Part shown: positions 45,273 through 52,194 of the stretch, one piece after another
How the letters are laid out: each line of letters opens with the position of its first letter
How positions within the stretch are numbered: position 1 is the first letter of the stretch
Origin: Rhizobiaceae bacterium
GTDB lineage: Bacteria; Pseudomonadota; Alphaproteobacteria; Rhizobiales; Rhizobiaceae
Assembly: GCA_023953845.1 (NCBI GenBank)
Contig: JAMLJC010000001.1
Span: forward strand, 1,984,001-2,048,000
DNA length: 64,000 bases
Direction of reading: 5' to 3'
The notes under the pieces: model-generated
The model's database searches: none
What the model was told of the DNA's origin: nothing
What the model saw: only the letters and a program-made list of their open reading frames with translations
Position numbers and translations under genes: made by a program

Positions 45273-45635
45273 CTATTCTCCGGGATCGATTGCGCTCACC
45301 ACACGGGAGACGATTTCATCGACGATGGAAGGATCGAGCTTCTCCACGAAGCGGGCCGAGCCCGCGCGTACACGCGCTTCGACGTCGAAGCTGCGCACCT
45401 GATTTCAGACTGCGATTCCGGTCGTTTCATGGCCGGTGATGGCCACGGCGAGGCCAATCTGCCTTGAGAAAGTTCCACCTGTCGTGACGGGAACCGTCAT
45501 GCAGACCCCGAGTGCGTTGATCTGTGTTGGTGTGATGACAACAAAACGGTGGCGATTCTTCATTTCGCGGCCGGCTACGGGATTGGGATCGATCCAGTAG
45601 ATGTCGCCGCGACGGGGAACGCCGCTGCGTACCAT
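45273..45635 (-). pseudogene. MazF/PemK-family toxin gene with in-frame TGA
   Basis: The frame starts at ATG 45635 (VRSGVPRRGDIYWIDPNPVAGREMKNRH...), the normal MazF/PemK start with GDIYWIDPNP-type beta strands and RHRFVVITP. After ETTGIAV a TGA occurs at 45407-45405, where homologues have Cys (TGC). Reading continues without further stops as NQVRSFDVEARVRAGS, a normal MazF C-terminus, to TAG at 45275-45273. So a single C-to-A change truncates a 120-residue toxin at 76. The start overlaps the antitoxin stop (TGATG). A truncated form would lack one side of the catalytic fold and should be inactive. Confidence 0.85.
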
Positions 45636-45901
45636 CAGGAAATCTCGCGACCGAAGGGGTCGCCTTCGCGTGCCCATGCCGTTTCGGCACTAAGCCTGAT
45701 CATTTCCTCCGCGCCTTCAAGCAGTTCGTTTAGTGAATAACGCCGCCTCGCGGTCCTTTCAGGACGCGCGACGAGTTCACCGTCAACGACGCTCAACGAC
45801 AATTCGCCGCCGATCTCGACATTCATGAGCTTGAGCAAGGCAGGCGGAATCGTCACTACGGCCGCGCCGCCCTGCCGTCTGATCCTGGAAGTCACTGCCA
45901 T
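45635..45901 (-). CDS. MazE/AbrB-type antitoxin
   Basis: 88 residues. N-terminal SpoVT/AbrB swapped-hairpin domain: VTSRIRRQGGAAVVTIPPALLKLMNVEIGGELSLSVVDGELV, then an acidic/basic C-terminal tail (RRRYSLNELLEGAEEM) that would wrap the toxin. The stop overlaps the start of the toxin gene by 1 nt, the usual antitoxin-toxin order. It remains intact although the toxin is broken. Autoregulation by the AbrB domain is usual in the family. Confidence 0.85.
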   Translation of the reverse strand: MAVTSRIRRQGGAAVVTIPPALLKLMNVEIGGELSLSVVDGELVARPERTARRRYSLNELLEGAEEMIRLSAETAWAREGDPFGREIS

Positions 45902-45966
45902 GGAAAGAAACCTTAGAGATGTGCAACATATATAGCACATTATGCTGATAGAAACCAGAGTTCTGT

Positions 45967-46848
45967 TCAACTCGTCTCCCCGTCCAGCGTCGCCAGCGCC
46001 CCGTAAAGCTCCGGCCGGCGGTCGCGGAACAGGCCCCATGCGGCGCGGTCGGCGCGCATCTTTTCACGGTCGAAGACGGTAGTGAGCACCACCTCGCCGT
46101 CGCGGCCGGCCTCGGCGCGAAGCTCTCCGGAAGGACCGGCGATGAAGGAGGAGCCGTAATAGGTCTGCGACGTGCCGTCGACGGTCTCGGTGCCGGTCCG
46201 GTTGGCGGCGGCGACCGGCATCAGGTTCGCTCCGGCATGGCCGCGCATGGTGATGCGCCAGTGCTCCATCGAGTCGAAATCCGGCCGCCCGGGTTCCGAG
46301 CCGATCGCCGTCGGATAGAGCAGGAATTCCGCGCCCATCAGCGCCATGGATCGCGCCGTCTCCGGAAACCACTGGTCCCAGCAGACGCCGACGCCGATCG
46401 TGCCGAACCGGGTCTTCCAGACCCTGAAGCCTGTGTCGCCGGGATTGAAATAGAATTTTTCGGAATAGCCCGGTCCGTCCGGAATGTGCGACTTCCTGTA
46501 GACGCCGAGCGCGGTTCCGCGATCGTCCACCATCACCATCGAATTGTAATGGGCCTGGTTGTGGCGCTCGAACAGCGAGACGGGAATGACGACGCCGAGT
46601 TCGGCGGCGAGCGCCTGCATCGCCCGCAAGGTCGGATGGCCGTCGAGTTCACGGGCGCGGGCGAAATGTGCCGGGTTCTGCCGCTGGCAGAAATAGTGGC
46701 CGTCAAACAGTTCCTGCACGAGCACGATGTTGGCGCCACGTCCCGCCGCCTCGCGCACCAATCGTGAGGCCGTGGCGACGTTTTCGTCCGCATGGTCGGT
46801 GCAGGCGAACTGCACGACGCCGAGCGTGACTGTGTTGACGGTTTCCAT
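45967..46848 (-). CDS. aguB: N-carbamoylputrescine amidase
   Basis: 293 residues of the nitrilase superfamily. Hydrolyses N-carbamoylputrescine to putrescine, CO2 and ammonia. The catalytic triad is visible: Glu in VLVQELFDGHYFCQ, Lys in GVYRKSHIPDGPGYSEKFYF, and Cys in IGVGVCWDQWFPETAR. These surroundings are those of plant-type and bacterial AguB. The ATG at 46848 overlaps the stop of the upstream deacetylase-like gene (TGATG), so they are coupled. The longer frame to 47373 just reads that gene out of frame. Confidence 0.92.
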   Translation of the reverse strand: METVNTVTLGVVQFACTDHADENVATASRLVREAAGRGANIVLVQELFDGHYFCQRQNPAHFARARELDGHPTLRAMQALAAELGVVIPVSLFERHNQAHYNSMVMVDDRGTALGVYRKSHIPDGPGYSEKFYFNPGDTGFRVWKTRFGTIGVGVCWDQWFPETARSMALMGAEFLLYPTAIGSEPGRPDFDSMEHWRITMRGHAGANLMPVAAANRTGTETVDGTSQTYYGSSFIAGPSGELRAEAGRDGEVVLTTVFDREKMRADRAAWGLFRDRRPELYGALATLDGETS

Positions 46849-47879
46849 CAGCGATCCTCGAAACCTGTCAGCACGCCGACCGCGTTGATGCCGATCTCGT
46901 CCACCGCATAGCCGCCCTCCATGACGAACAGCGTCGGCCGATTGAGCCGGGCGATCCGCCGTCCGATCTTCGGATAGTTGGCGCTGGTGAGCTTGAACTG
47001 GCTGATCGGGTCCTTCTCGAACGTGTCGACGCCGAGCGAGACGACGACGACGTCCGGGCCGTAGGCGTCGAGCTTGCGGCAGGCGTCGTCGAGCGCGGCC
47101 TCCCATTCGCCGAAGCTCGTGCCGAAGGGCATCGGATAATTGTGGTTGAAGCCTTCGCCTTCGCCCTTGCCGGTCTCGTCGGCATGGCCGAGGAAGTACG
47201 GATACTCCACCATCGGGTCGCCATGCAGGTTGAGAAGCTGCACGTCGCCGCGTTCGTAGAAGATCTCCTGCGTGCCGTTGCCGTGGTGATAATCGACGTC
47301 GAGGATCGAGACGCGCGCCGCGCCGTGATCGCGGAACCATTGCGCGGCGACGGCGGCATTGTTGATGTAGCAATAGCCGCCCATGAAGGCGCTGCCGGCA
47401 TGATGGCCCGGCGGGCGGCAGAGCGCGAAGGCCGCCGGTTCCCCATCCTTGACCAGCTTCGCGCCGGTCAGCGCCACGTTATAGGACGATTTTATCGCTT
47501 CCCATGTGCCGGAGACGAAGTTCGCGCCCGCGTCGAAGGAATAGAAGCCGAGCAGCGCGTCGATGGATGACGGGCGCTTGTCGCCGCGCAAGCCCCGCGT
47601 CGGCCAGGTGAAGGGGATGGTCGAGCCGCTGCGCCCGGAGGCTTCCCAGAGCGGCCAGACCGTGGGCATGAAGTCGATGAAATCCTCGCGATGCACGCGC
47701 TTTGCGTGGGAAAGGTCGTGCTCCTCCGGCGGCAGGATCGGACCGAGCTTCACCGCCTCGACGCGCGCCTTGATGATTTCGGCGCGCGACGGTTTTTCGA
47801 AGGCCGGGACGATCGCGCCCGAAATCAGCTCGAAATTGCCCGCATGGCCCGCATGTTTCGGCGAGAAGATCGTCTTCAT
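46848..47879 (-). CDS. Acetylpolyamine amidohydrolase (histone-deacetylase family)
   Basis: 343 residues, class II HDAC-like zinc hydrolase; removes acetyl groups from acetylated polyamines. Motifs: LCRPPGHHAGSAFMGGYCYINNAAVAAQ (active-site His pair), SILDVDYHHGNGTQEIFY (Zn ligands Asp and His) and SLGVDTFEKDPISQFKLT (third Zn ligand Asp). The ATG at 47879 follows GGAAGGA by 8 nt. The upstream frame to 48167 has no leader. Overlap with the carbamoylputrescine amidase gene points to joint polyamine salvage. Confidence 0.9.
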   Translation of the reverse strand: MKTIFSPKHAGHAGNFELISGAIVPAFEKPSRAEIIKARVEAVKLGPILPPEEHDLSHAKRVHREDFIDFMPTVWPLWEASGRSGSTIPFTWPTRGLRGDKRPSSIDALLGFYSFDAGANFVSGTWEAIKSSYNVALTGAKLVKDGEPAAFALCRPPGHHAGSAFMGGYCYINNAAVAAQWFRDHGAARVSILDVDYHHGNGTQEIFYERGDVQLLNLHGDPMVEYPYFLGHADETGKGEGEGFNHNYPMPFGTSFGEWEAALDDACRKLDAYGPDVVVVSLGVDTFEKDPISQFKLTSANYPKIGRRIARLNRPTLFVMEGGYAVDEIGINAVGVLTGFEDR

Positions 47880-48009
47880 CGAAAATCCTTCCTTCGTCCT
47901 GACCCTAGTTAGACGGGACGGGATCGCGCCGACAAGACGTACCGGTTGCGCCAGGGAGGAAGATCGGGGGAAGCGCTCCATCGGGCAGGAGCGCGCGGGC
48001 GCTTGTAGC

Positions 48010-48648
48010 CTACGCTCCGGTTTCGCTGTTCCGGGCGCCGACCGGCTTGGATTCGGGCGATCCCTTGTGCCGCAGGAAAATGGACAGCACGACCAGAAGG
48101 GCTGTCGACAGGAATTCGGATTGCCAGTTCTGGAAGGATTCGAACCAGAGTTGCGCCTCGAAGACATAGGCGATGGCGGATTTCACCTCGCCGCCATGCC
48201 GTATCGCCTCGTCGTTCGCGGCTATCAGGCTGGACCACCAGTGCAGGGAGAAGGACGCGACGAACAGCAGCGCCAATGCGATGCCGAGCGAATAGGAATA
48301 GAGCCATGCCATGAGGGGACTGCGCTTGCGCATCTCGCGAGGCAGTTGATCGTCCGGACGGAAAGGGTCGTCCGGATCGCGCGACTCGGCGGAGCCTCGC
48401 TGATACAGCATGGCGGTCAGTACCACGTAGCACGCCATCTGCAGGAACTCGCTTTCCCAGTTCTCGAACAGGGCGGAGAGGAAGCTGCCGCCGGTGACAT
48501 AGTTGATAAGGCTGACGGCCTCGCCGCCATGCTGCCGGAGCTCCTCGTTGTGCGCCGAATGTCCCGACCAGATCATCCCCGCCATGCTGAACAGGAACAG
48601 CCCCGCAAGAACGAGCGTCAGCCCATTGTCCCGCCAGAAAGATCTCAC
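48010..48648 (-). CDS. DUF6766-type membrane protein
   Basis: 212 residues with four membrane helices in two similar halves, each ending with a motif such as FENWESEFLQMACYVVLTAMLYQRGSAESRDPDD and FQNWQSEFLSTALLVVLSIFLRHKGSPESKPV. The repeated W-x-SEF-Q/S pattern suggests an internal duplication. Start is GTG at 48648, 7 nt after AGGAG, giving MRSFWRDNGLTLVL; the frame to 48774 lacks a leader. Function unknown. It belongs to a set of small stress-type genes here. Confidence 0.8.
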   Translation of the reverse strand: MRSFWRDNGLTLVLAGLFLFSMAGMIWSGHSAHNEELRQHGGEAVSLINYVTGGSFLSALFENWESEFLQMACYVVLTAMLYQRGSAESRDPDDPFRPDDQLPREMRKRSPLMAWLYSYSLGIALALLFVASFSLHWWSSLIAANDEAIRHGGEVKSAIAYVFEAQLWFESFQNWQSEFLSTALLVVLSIFLRHKGSPESKPVGARNSETGA

Positions 48649-48727
48649 CGCCAACTCCTGGATACCGGCATCAAGCGTCAGGGTCCCGCCAAAGTACGAA
48701 AAGCCCGGCAGGCGGAATGGAAAGTCG

Positions 48728-49060
48728 TCAGCCGGCCATCCTGCGGCAGCTTTCAGCGCAGCGGCGGCACGCATCCACGCAGTCCTGCATGCCGCCGATG
48801 CGCTCGCAGTCTTCGGCGCACTCCGTGCAGATTTCGGCGCATTCCGCGCAGGTATGCCTGTGGTGCGGCGAGCCGAGCAGCATGAAATGAGCCGACGTCC
48901 GGCAAATCTCGGCGCATGCCATCATGAGCGTGAAATGTTCCTTCTCGACATGCGCGCCGCCCATCTCGAGGCAGTGGTTCATCGCCGTAGAGAGGCAGAC
49001 GGAATAGCAGCGCAGGCATTCTTCGACACAGGCCTGCATTTCGGCATCGAGCTGAGACAT
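48728..49060 (-). CDS. Four-helix-bundle copper-binding protein (DUF326/Csp-like)
   Basis: 110 residues with about 17 cysteines arranged as CxxxC helix pairs (CVEECLRCYSVC, CAEICRTSAH, CAECAEICTECAEDC, CVDACRRCAESC). This pattern lines the core of copper-storage proteins, which bind many Cu(I). It lacks a signal peptide, so cytosolic. The start at 49060 is spaced correctly from GAGGGAG; an ATG two codons earlier overlaps it. Copper storage or detoxification is inferred from the family. Confidence 0.88.
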   Translation of the reverse strand: MSQLDAEMQACVEECLRCYSVCLSTAMNHCLEMGGAHVEKEHFTLMMACAEICRTSAHFMLLGSPHHRHTCAECAEICTECAEDCERIGGMQDCVDACRRCAESCRRMAG

Positions 49061-49072
49061 GGCCATCTCCCT

Positions 49073-49285
49073 CTAGGGAAGCCGGTTTGCGGCGTGGTCC
49101 TGTTCCTGCGCCGTCTTGATCGCGTTGCCGTCCTGTCCGCGTTCCTTCGAATGCTGCTTCTTGTCACGGTTCGAGAGAATCTGGTTCTCTCCGACGGCGC
49201 CTTCGTCGAGATCGGTCATCGCGCCCGCGCCGGAGCCCTTTCCCTGGGTCCCCTTTCCGAAATGCTTCTTGTCCCCTTGGGCCAT
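49073..49285 (-). CDS. Small hydrophilic protein of unknown function
   Basis: 70 residues rich in Lys, Gln, Gly and Asp (MAQGDKKHFGKGTQGKG ... KERGQDGNAI), with no hydrophobic core, so probably disordered. GAGGAGAACG precedes the ATG by a good distance, and the stop is 13 bp before the copper-binding gene, so they look cotranscribed. Similar small hydrophilic proteins accompany stress genes in rhizobia; function unknown. Confidence 0.65.
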   Translation of the reverse strand: MAQGDKKHFGKGTQGKGSGAGAMTDLDEGAVGENQILSNRDKKQHSKERGQDGNAIKTAQEQDHAANRLP

Positions 49286-49497
49286 GGTCGTTCTCCTCGC
49301 ATATGGGCTGCGGCCGATCTTCGGAAACCCGAGGCAGCCGGATTGGTTCCGGAATTGCGGGTATGCGTCGATGAGCCTGCCGGGCGGGAAACTTTCGACG
49401 GGTCAGGCATTCGACAAGCCGGCTCGGAAAACCTACATCCGGCTGGATGCCATGACGCGCTATGACGATACGCCGGCTGCGCCGACCCCGAAGGCCC

Positions 49498-50160
49498 ATG
49501 CTCGATTACGAACACGCCAGACACCGTATGGTCGAAGAGCAGATCGCGCGCAGAGGCGTGCGCGACGGGCGGGTGCTTTCGGCCCTGCGGCGGGTCCCGC
49601 GCGAAGCATTCGTGGACGAGGGGTTCGAGGAATTCGCATACGAGGACAGCCCGTTGCCGATCGGCAGCGGGCAGACGATCTCGCAGCCTTTCATCGTTGC
49701 CAGAATGGCGGAGGCAGCCGAAATCAAGGCGTCGGACCGTGTCCTGGAGGTCGGTACGGGTTTTGGCTATGCGGCGGCGGTTCTGGCGGAACTGGCGGCC
49801 GAGGTTTTCACGATCGAGCGCTATCGCGAACTCGCTGAGCAGGCCCGGAAGCGGCTGCACGCTTCGGGCTATCGCAACGTCTCCGTCAAGGTTGGCGACG
49901 GCAGCAAGGGCTGGCCGGAGAAGGCGCCGTTCGATGCCATCGTCGTGGCGGCCGGCGGCCCGTCCGTTCCTCTGTCCCTCCAAAGACAACTCGAGATCGG
50001 CGGGCGTCTGGTGATCCCGGTCGGCGACAGGCGCGAAAGCCAGCGCCTGCTTCGTATCACGCGCATCGGCGACGACACGTTCGATCAGGAAGATCTGGGC
50101 GGGGTGATGTTCGTTCCGCTGATCGGCGAAGAAGGCTGGGTCGACGAAACCGGCAGATAG
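49498..50160 (+). CDS. pcm: Protein-L-isoaspartate O-methyltransferase
   Basis: 220 residues. Methylates L-isoaspartyl residues of aged proteins using S-adenosylmethionine, starting their repair. Motifs: PREAFVDEGFEEFAYEDSPLPIGSGQTISQPFIVARM (substrate and active-site loop) and the AdoMet site VLEVGTGFGYAAAVLAEL, then IVVAAGGPSVPLSL. The ATG at 49498 gives MLDYEHARHRMVEEQIARRGV, typical for the family; the ATG 12 codons upstream adds an Arg tail. No neighbour shares its function, but a set of stress genes lies just to the left. Confidence 0.92.
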   Translation: MLDYEHARHRMVEEQIARRGVRDGRVLSALRRVPREAFVDEGFEEFAYEDSPLPIGSGQTISQPFIVARMAEAAEIKASDRVLEVGTGFGYAAAVLAELAAEVFTIERYRELAEQARKRLHASGYRNVSVKVGDGSKGWPEKAPFDAIVVAAGGPSVPLSLQRQLEIGGRLVIPVGDRRESQRLLRITRIGDDTFDQEDLGGVMFVPLIGEEGWVDETGR

Positions 50161-50265
50161 CGTTTGCTGCGTTCGGCGTGACGCCGAATGGCGGCGGCAT
50201 CGCGTGCGCTCCGGCGCTCGTCTCCAGGCAAGAAGCGGTTGCGACGATCCCGACGCGGAATCGGG

Positions 50266-50311
50266 TTGACAAGCCGAACTCGGCGGGCTTACTGGTCCAT
50301 TTACCGGACCA
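50266..50311 (+). promoter_or_regulatory. Promoter and FadR/GntR-type operator of the tetronate operon
   Basis: A TTGACA -35 box (50266-50271) with a weak -10 (TTACTG, 50289-50294). It is overlapped by the perfect-armed palindrome TGGTCCATTTACCGGACCA (50293-50311), which has the TGGT...ACCA ends of FadR-type GntR sites. Binding would block transcription start, so repression by the adjacent regulator is likely. Confidence 0.7.
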
Positions 50312-50334
50312 CTAGACCTGTGGAGGCAGGCAGC

Positions 50335-51081
50335 GTGGACATACGCACGATACTGGCGGACGACGGCACGGCGCTGAGCGGCGTGCCGAAACAGTCCATG
50401 AAGGATTTCGTCGTCCAGAAGATCGCGACGTTCATCGCGACAGGTATTCTGGATGTCGGCGACCAGCTGCCCAGCGAACGCGAACTCGCGGCGGCGCTTT
50501 CGGTCAGCCGCGAGACGGTGCGCGGCGCCATCCTCATTCTCTCGACGCGCGGCATCCTCTCCGTCACGCAGGGCACGCGGACAGTCGTCGCCTCCACCGA
50601 TCTCGGCGAACTGGCGTTCCAGTCGGCCCGCTATCGCGACATTTCGGCCTACAGCCTCGACGACGTGCATGAGGCCCGGCTCCTCATCGAGGACAAGGTG
50701 GCGCGGGCGGCGGCTCTGAGGATGGAGCCGGCGACGCTCGACACGCTGCGCAAGTCGATCGCGGCGCAGGAGGCTGCGAGCGACGATCCCGTCCGCTTCC
50801 TCATATGCGACCGGGAATTCCACACGGCCGTCTACCGGGCCGGGGGCAACGCCGCGCTCGCCGACATGGCCGCCGACCTTTATTCGTACCTGCTCGATCA
50901 TCGCCGGCGCGCGGTCGCGCAACCCGGCAGGATCGCCACAAGCATCGCCGACCACAGGGCCATCCTCGCCGGCCTGGAAGCGCGCGATCCCGACGCGGCC
51001 GCGAATGCCTTCGCGGTCCACGAAACCCGTATCTACACCACGACCAGACAGCTTTTCATGCAGTCCGCCCGGAAGGAATGA
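50335..51081 (+). CDS. FadR-subfamily GntR transcriptional regulator
   Basis: 248 residues. N-terminal winged HTH: QLPSERELAAALSVSRETVRGAILILSTRGILSVTQGTRTVV. The C-terminal FCD domain is helical, with the metal-site His pattern CDREFHTAVYRAGGN and SIADHRAIL. Start is GTG at 50335, 8 nt after GGAGG; the frame extends to 50188 through the promoter and operator, so that is excluded. First gene of the nine-gene operon; it probably senses an acid-sugar intermediate. Confidence 0.88.
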   Translation: MDIRTILADDGTALSGVPKQSMKDFVVQKIATFIATGILDVGDQLPSERELAAALSVSRETVRGAILILSTRGILSVTQGTRTVVASTDLGELAFQSARYRDISAYSLDDVHEARLLIEDKVARAAALRMEPATLDTLRKSIAAQEAASDDPVRFLICDREFHTAVYRAGGNAALADMAADLYSYLLDHRRRAVAQPGRIATSIADHRAILAGLEARDPDAAANAFAVHETRIYTTTRQLFMQSARKE

Positions 51082-51129
51082 GGGGCGCTCTGCCGGGAAA
51101 ATCATGCAGCACAACAGGAGGAGTTCCAC

Positions 51130-52113
51130 ATGCTGACAAGACGTCTTTTCGCCACCGCCGCTCTGGCCGGGTTCACGGCCATGACCGGCATCGCCGGCGC
51201 CATGACCACCGCCTTCGCCCAGTCGAAGGAACTGGTCTATCTGACGCCGGGCCTTGACCTTGCGTTCTGGCGCTATCTCTCGAAGGGCATCGAGAATGTC
51301 GCCACCGAAGGCGGCTATACCTATCAGGCGCTGGATTCCGGCAACAACGCCCAGACGCAGCTGAAGAACGCCAAGGACTCGATCGCGCGCGGCGTCGCCG
51401 GCATCATCATCTCGCCGACCGACAGCTCGACCGCGCCAGCCGTGCTCGACCTCGCCAAGCAGGCGAACATCCCCGTGGTGATCGCCGACATCGGCACCGA
51501 CAGCGGCGACTACGTGTCCTTCATCATCTCGGACAACTACCAGGGCGCAAACGGCGTCGGCAAGGCGCTGGCCGAAGCGATGAAGGCCGCCGGCAAGGAA
51601 GACGGCAGCGTCGGCATCGTCGGCATCAGCCAGGCCCGCCTCAACGGACAGGCCCGCACCAAGGGCTTCAAGGACGCGCTGACCGAGGCCGGCATCACCA
51701 AGGAAGCCGGGCTGCAGCAGATGCAGACCTACACCGCCGACGAGACGTTCAAGTTCACGCAGGACATGACGACCGCGAATCCGGACATGAAGGGCCTCTT
51801 CGTCCAGACCGACGGCCCGACGCTCGGCGCGCTGCAGGCGATCAAGTCGGCCCGCCTCACCGGCGAGGTTCTGGTCGCCGGCTTCGACGGCGTGCCGGAA
51901 TTCGTGCCGCTGCTGCAATCGGGCGAGCTGGTCGTCTCCGGCATGCAGCAGCCCTATCTGATGGGCCAGGAATCGGCGCGCGCCATGGTCGCGCATCTCG
52001 AAGGCAAGACGCCCGAGAAGGAAGTCCTCGTGCCGATCAAGATCGTGACCAGCAAGAACATTGAGCAGGAGCTTCCGGTCATCAAGGAAACCGTCTTCGC
52101 CAACGAGATGTAA
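51130..52113 (+). CDS. Ribose-type ABC transporter substrate-binding protein
   Basis: 327 residues with a signal peptide ending near AMTTAFAQ. A periplasmic LacI/RbsB-fold protein: IIISPTDSSTAPAVLDLAKQANIPVV is the hinge strand, with ligand-stacking aromatics such as FW near residue 48 (DLAFWRYLSKG). The fold family takes monosaccharides and polyols. The operon context (tetronate enzymes and an apionate-lactonase-like protein) suggests a branched or short-chain sugar such as apiose or an aldonate precursor; ligand is not provable by eye. ATG at 51130 follows AACAGGAGGAG. Confidence 0.9.
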   Translation: MLTRRLFATAALAGFTAMTGIAGAMTTAFAQSKELVYLTPGLDLAFWRYLSKGIENVATEGGYTYQALDSGNNAQTQLKNAKDSIARGVAGIIISPTDSSTAPAVLDLAKQANIPVVIADIGTDSGDYVSFIISDNYQGANGVGKALAEAMKAAGKEDGSVGIVGISQARLNGQARTKGFKDALTEAGITKEAGLQQMQTYTADETFKFTQDMTTANPDMKGLFVQTDGPTLGALQAIKSARLTGEVLVAGFDGVPEFVPLLQSGELVVSGMQQPYLMGQESARAMVAHLEGKTPEKEVLVPIKIVTSKNIEQELPVIKETVFANEM

Positions 52114-52136
52114 TCGGCGGCTTGCCTGACATATGC

Positions 52137-52162
52137 TGTCCGGGGGACCGTTCCCCCGGACA
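52137..52162 (+). terminator. Attenuator-like hairpin between binding-protein and ATPase genes
   Basis: TGTCCGGGGG, a 6-nt loop ACCGTT and CCCCCGGACA form a perfect 10-bp stem, followed by CCTTTTCTT. It lies 24 bp after the binding-protein stop and 32 bp before the ATPase start. A partial terminator or mRNA-stability stem would give more binding protein than ATPase. Confidence 0.7.
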
Positions 52163-52194
52163 CCTTTTCTTATGAGCCTGGAGTGCGTCCGCTG

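Noticed and set aside
45405..45407. Selenocysteine reading of the TGA in the MazF-like toxin
   Set aside because: The aligned residue in homologues is an ordinary Cys and no selenocysteine element or context is seen; a nonsense change is simpler.
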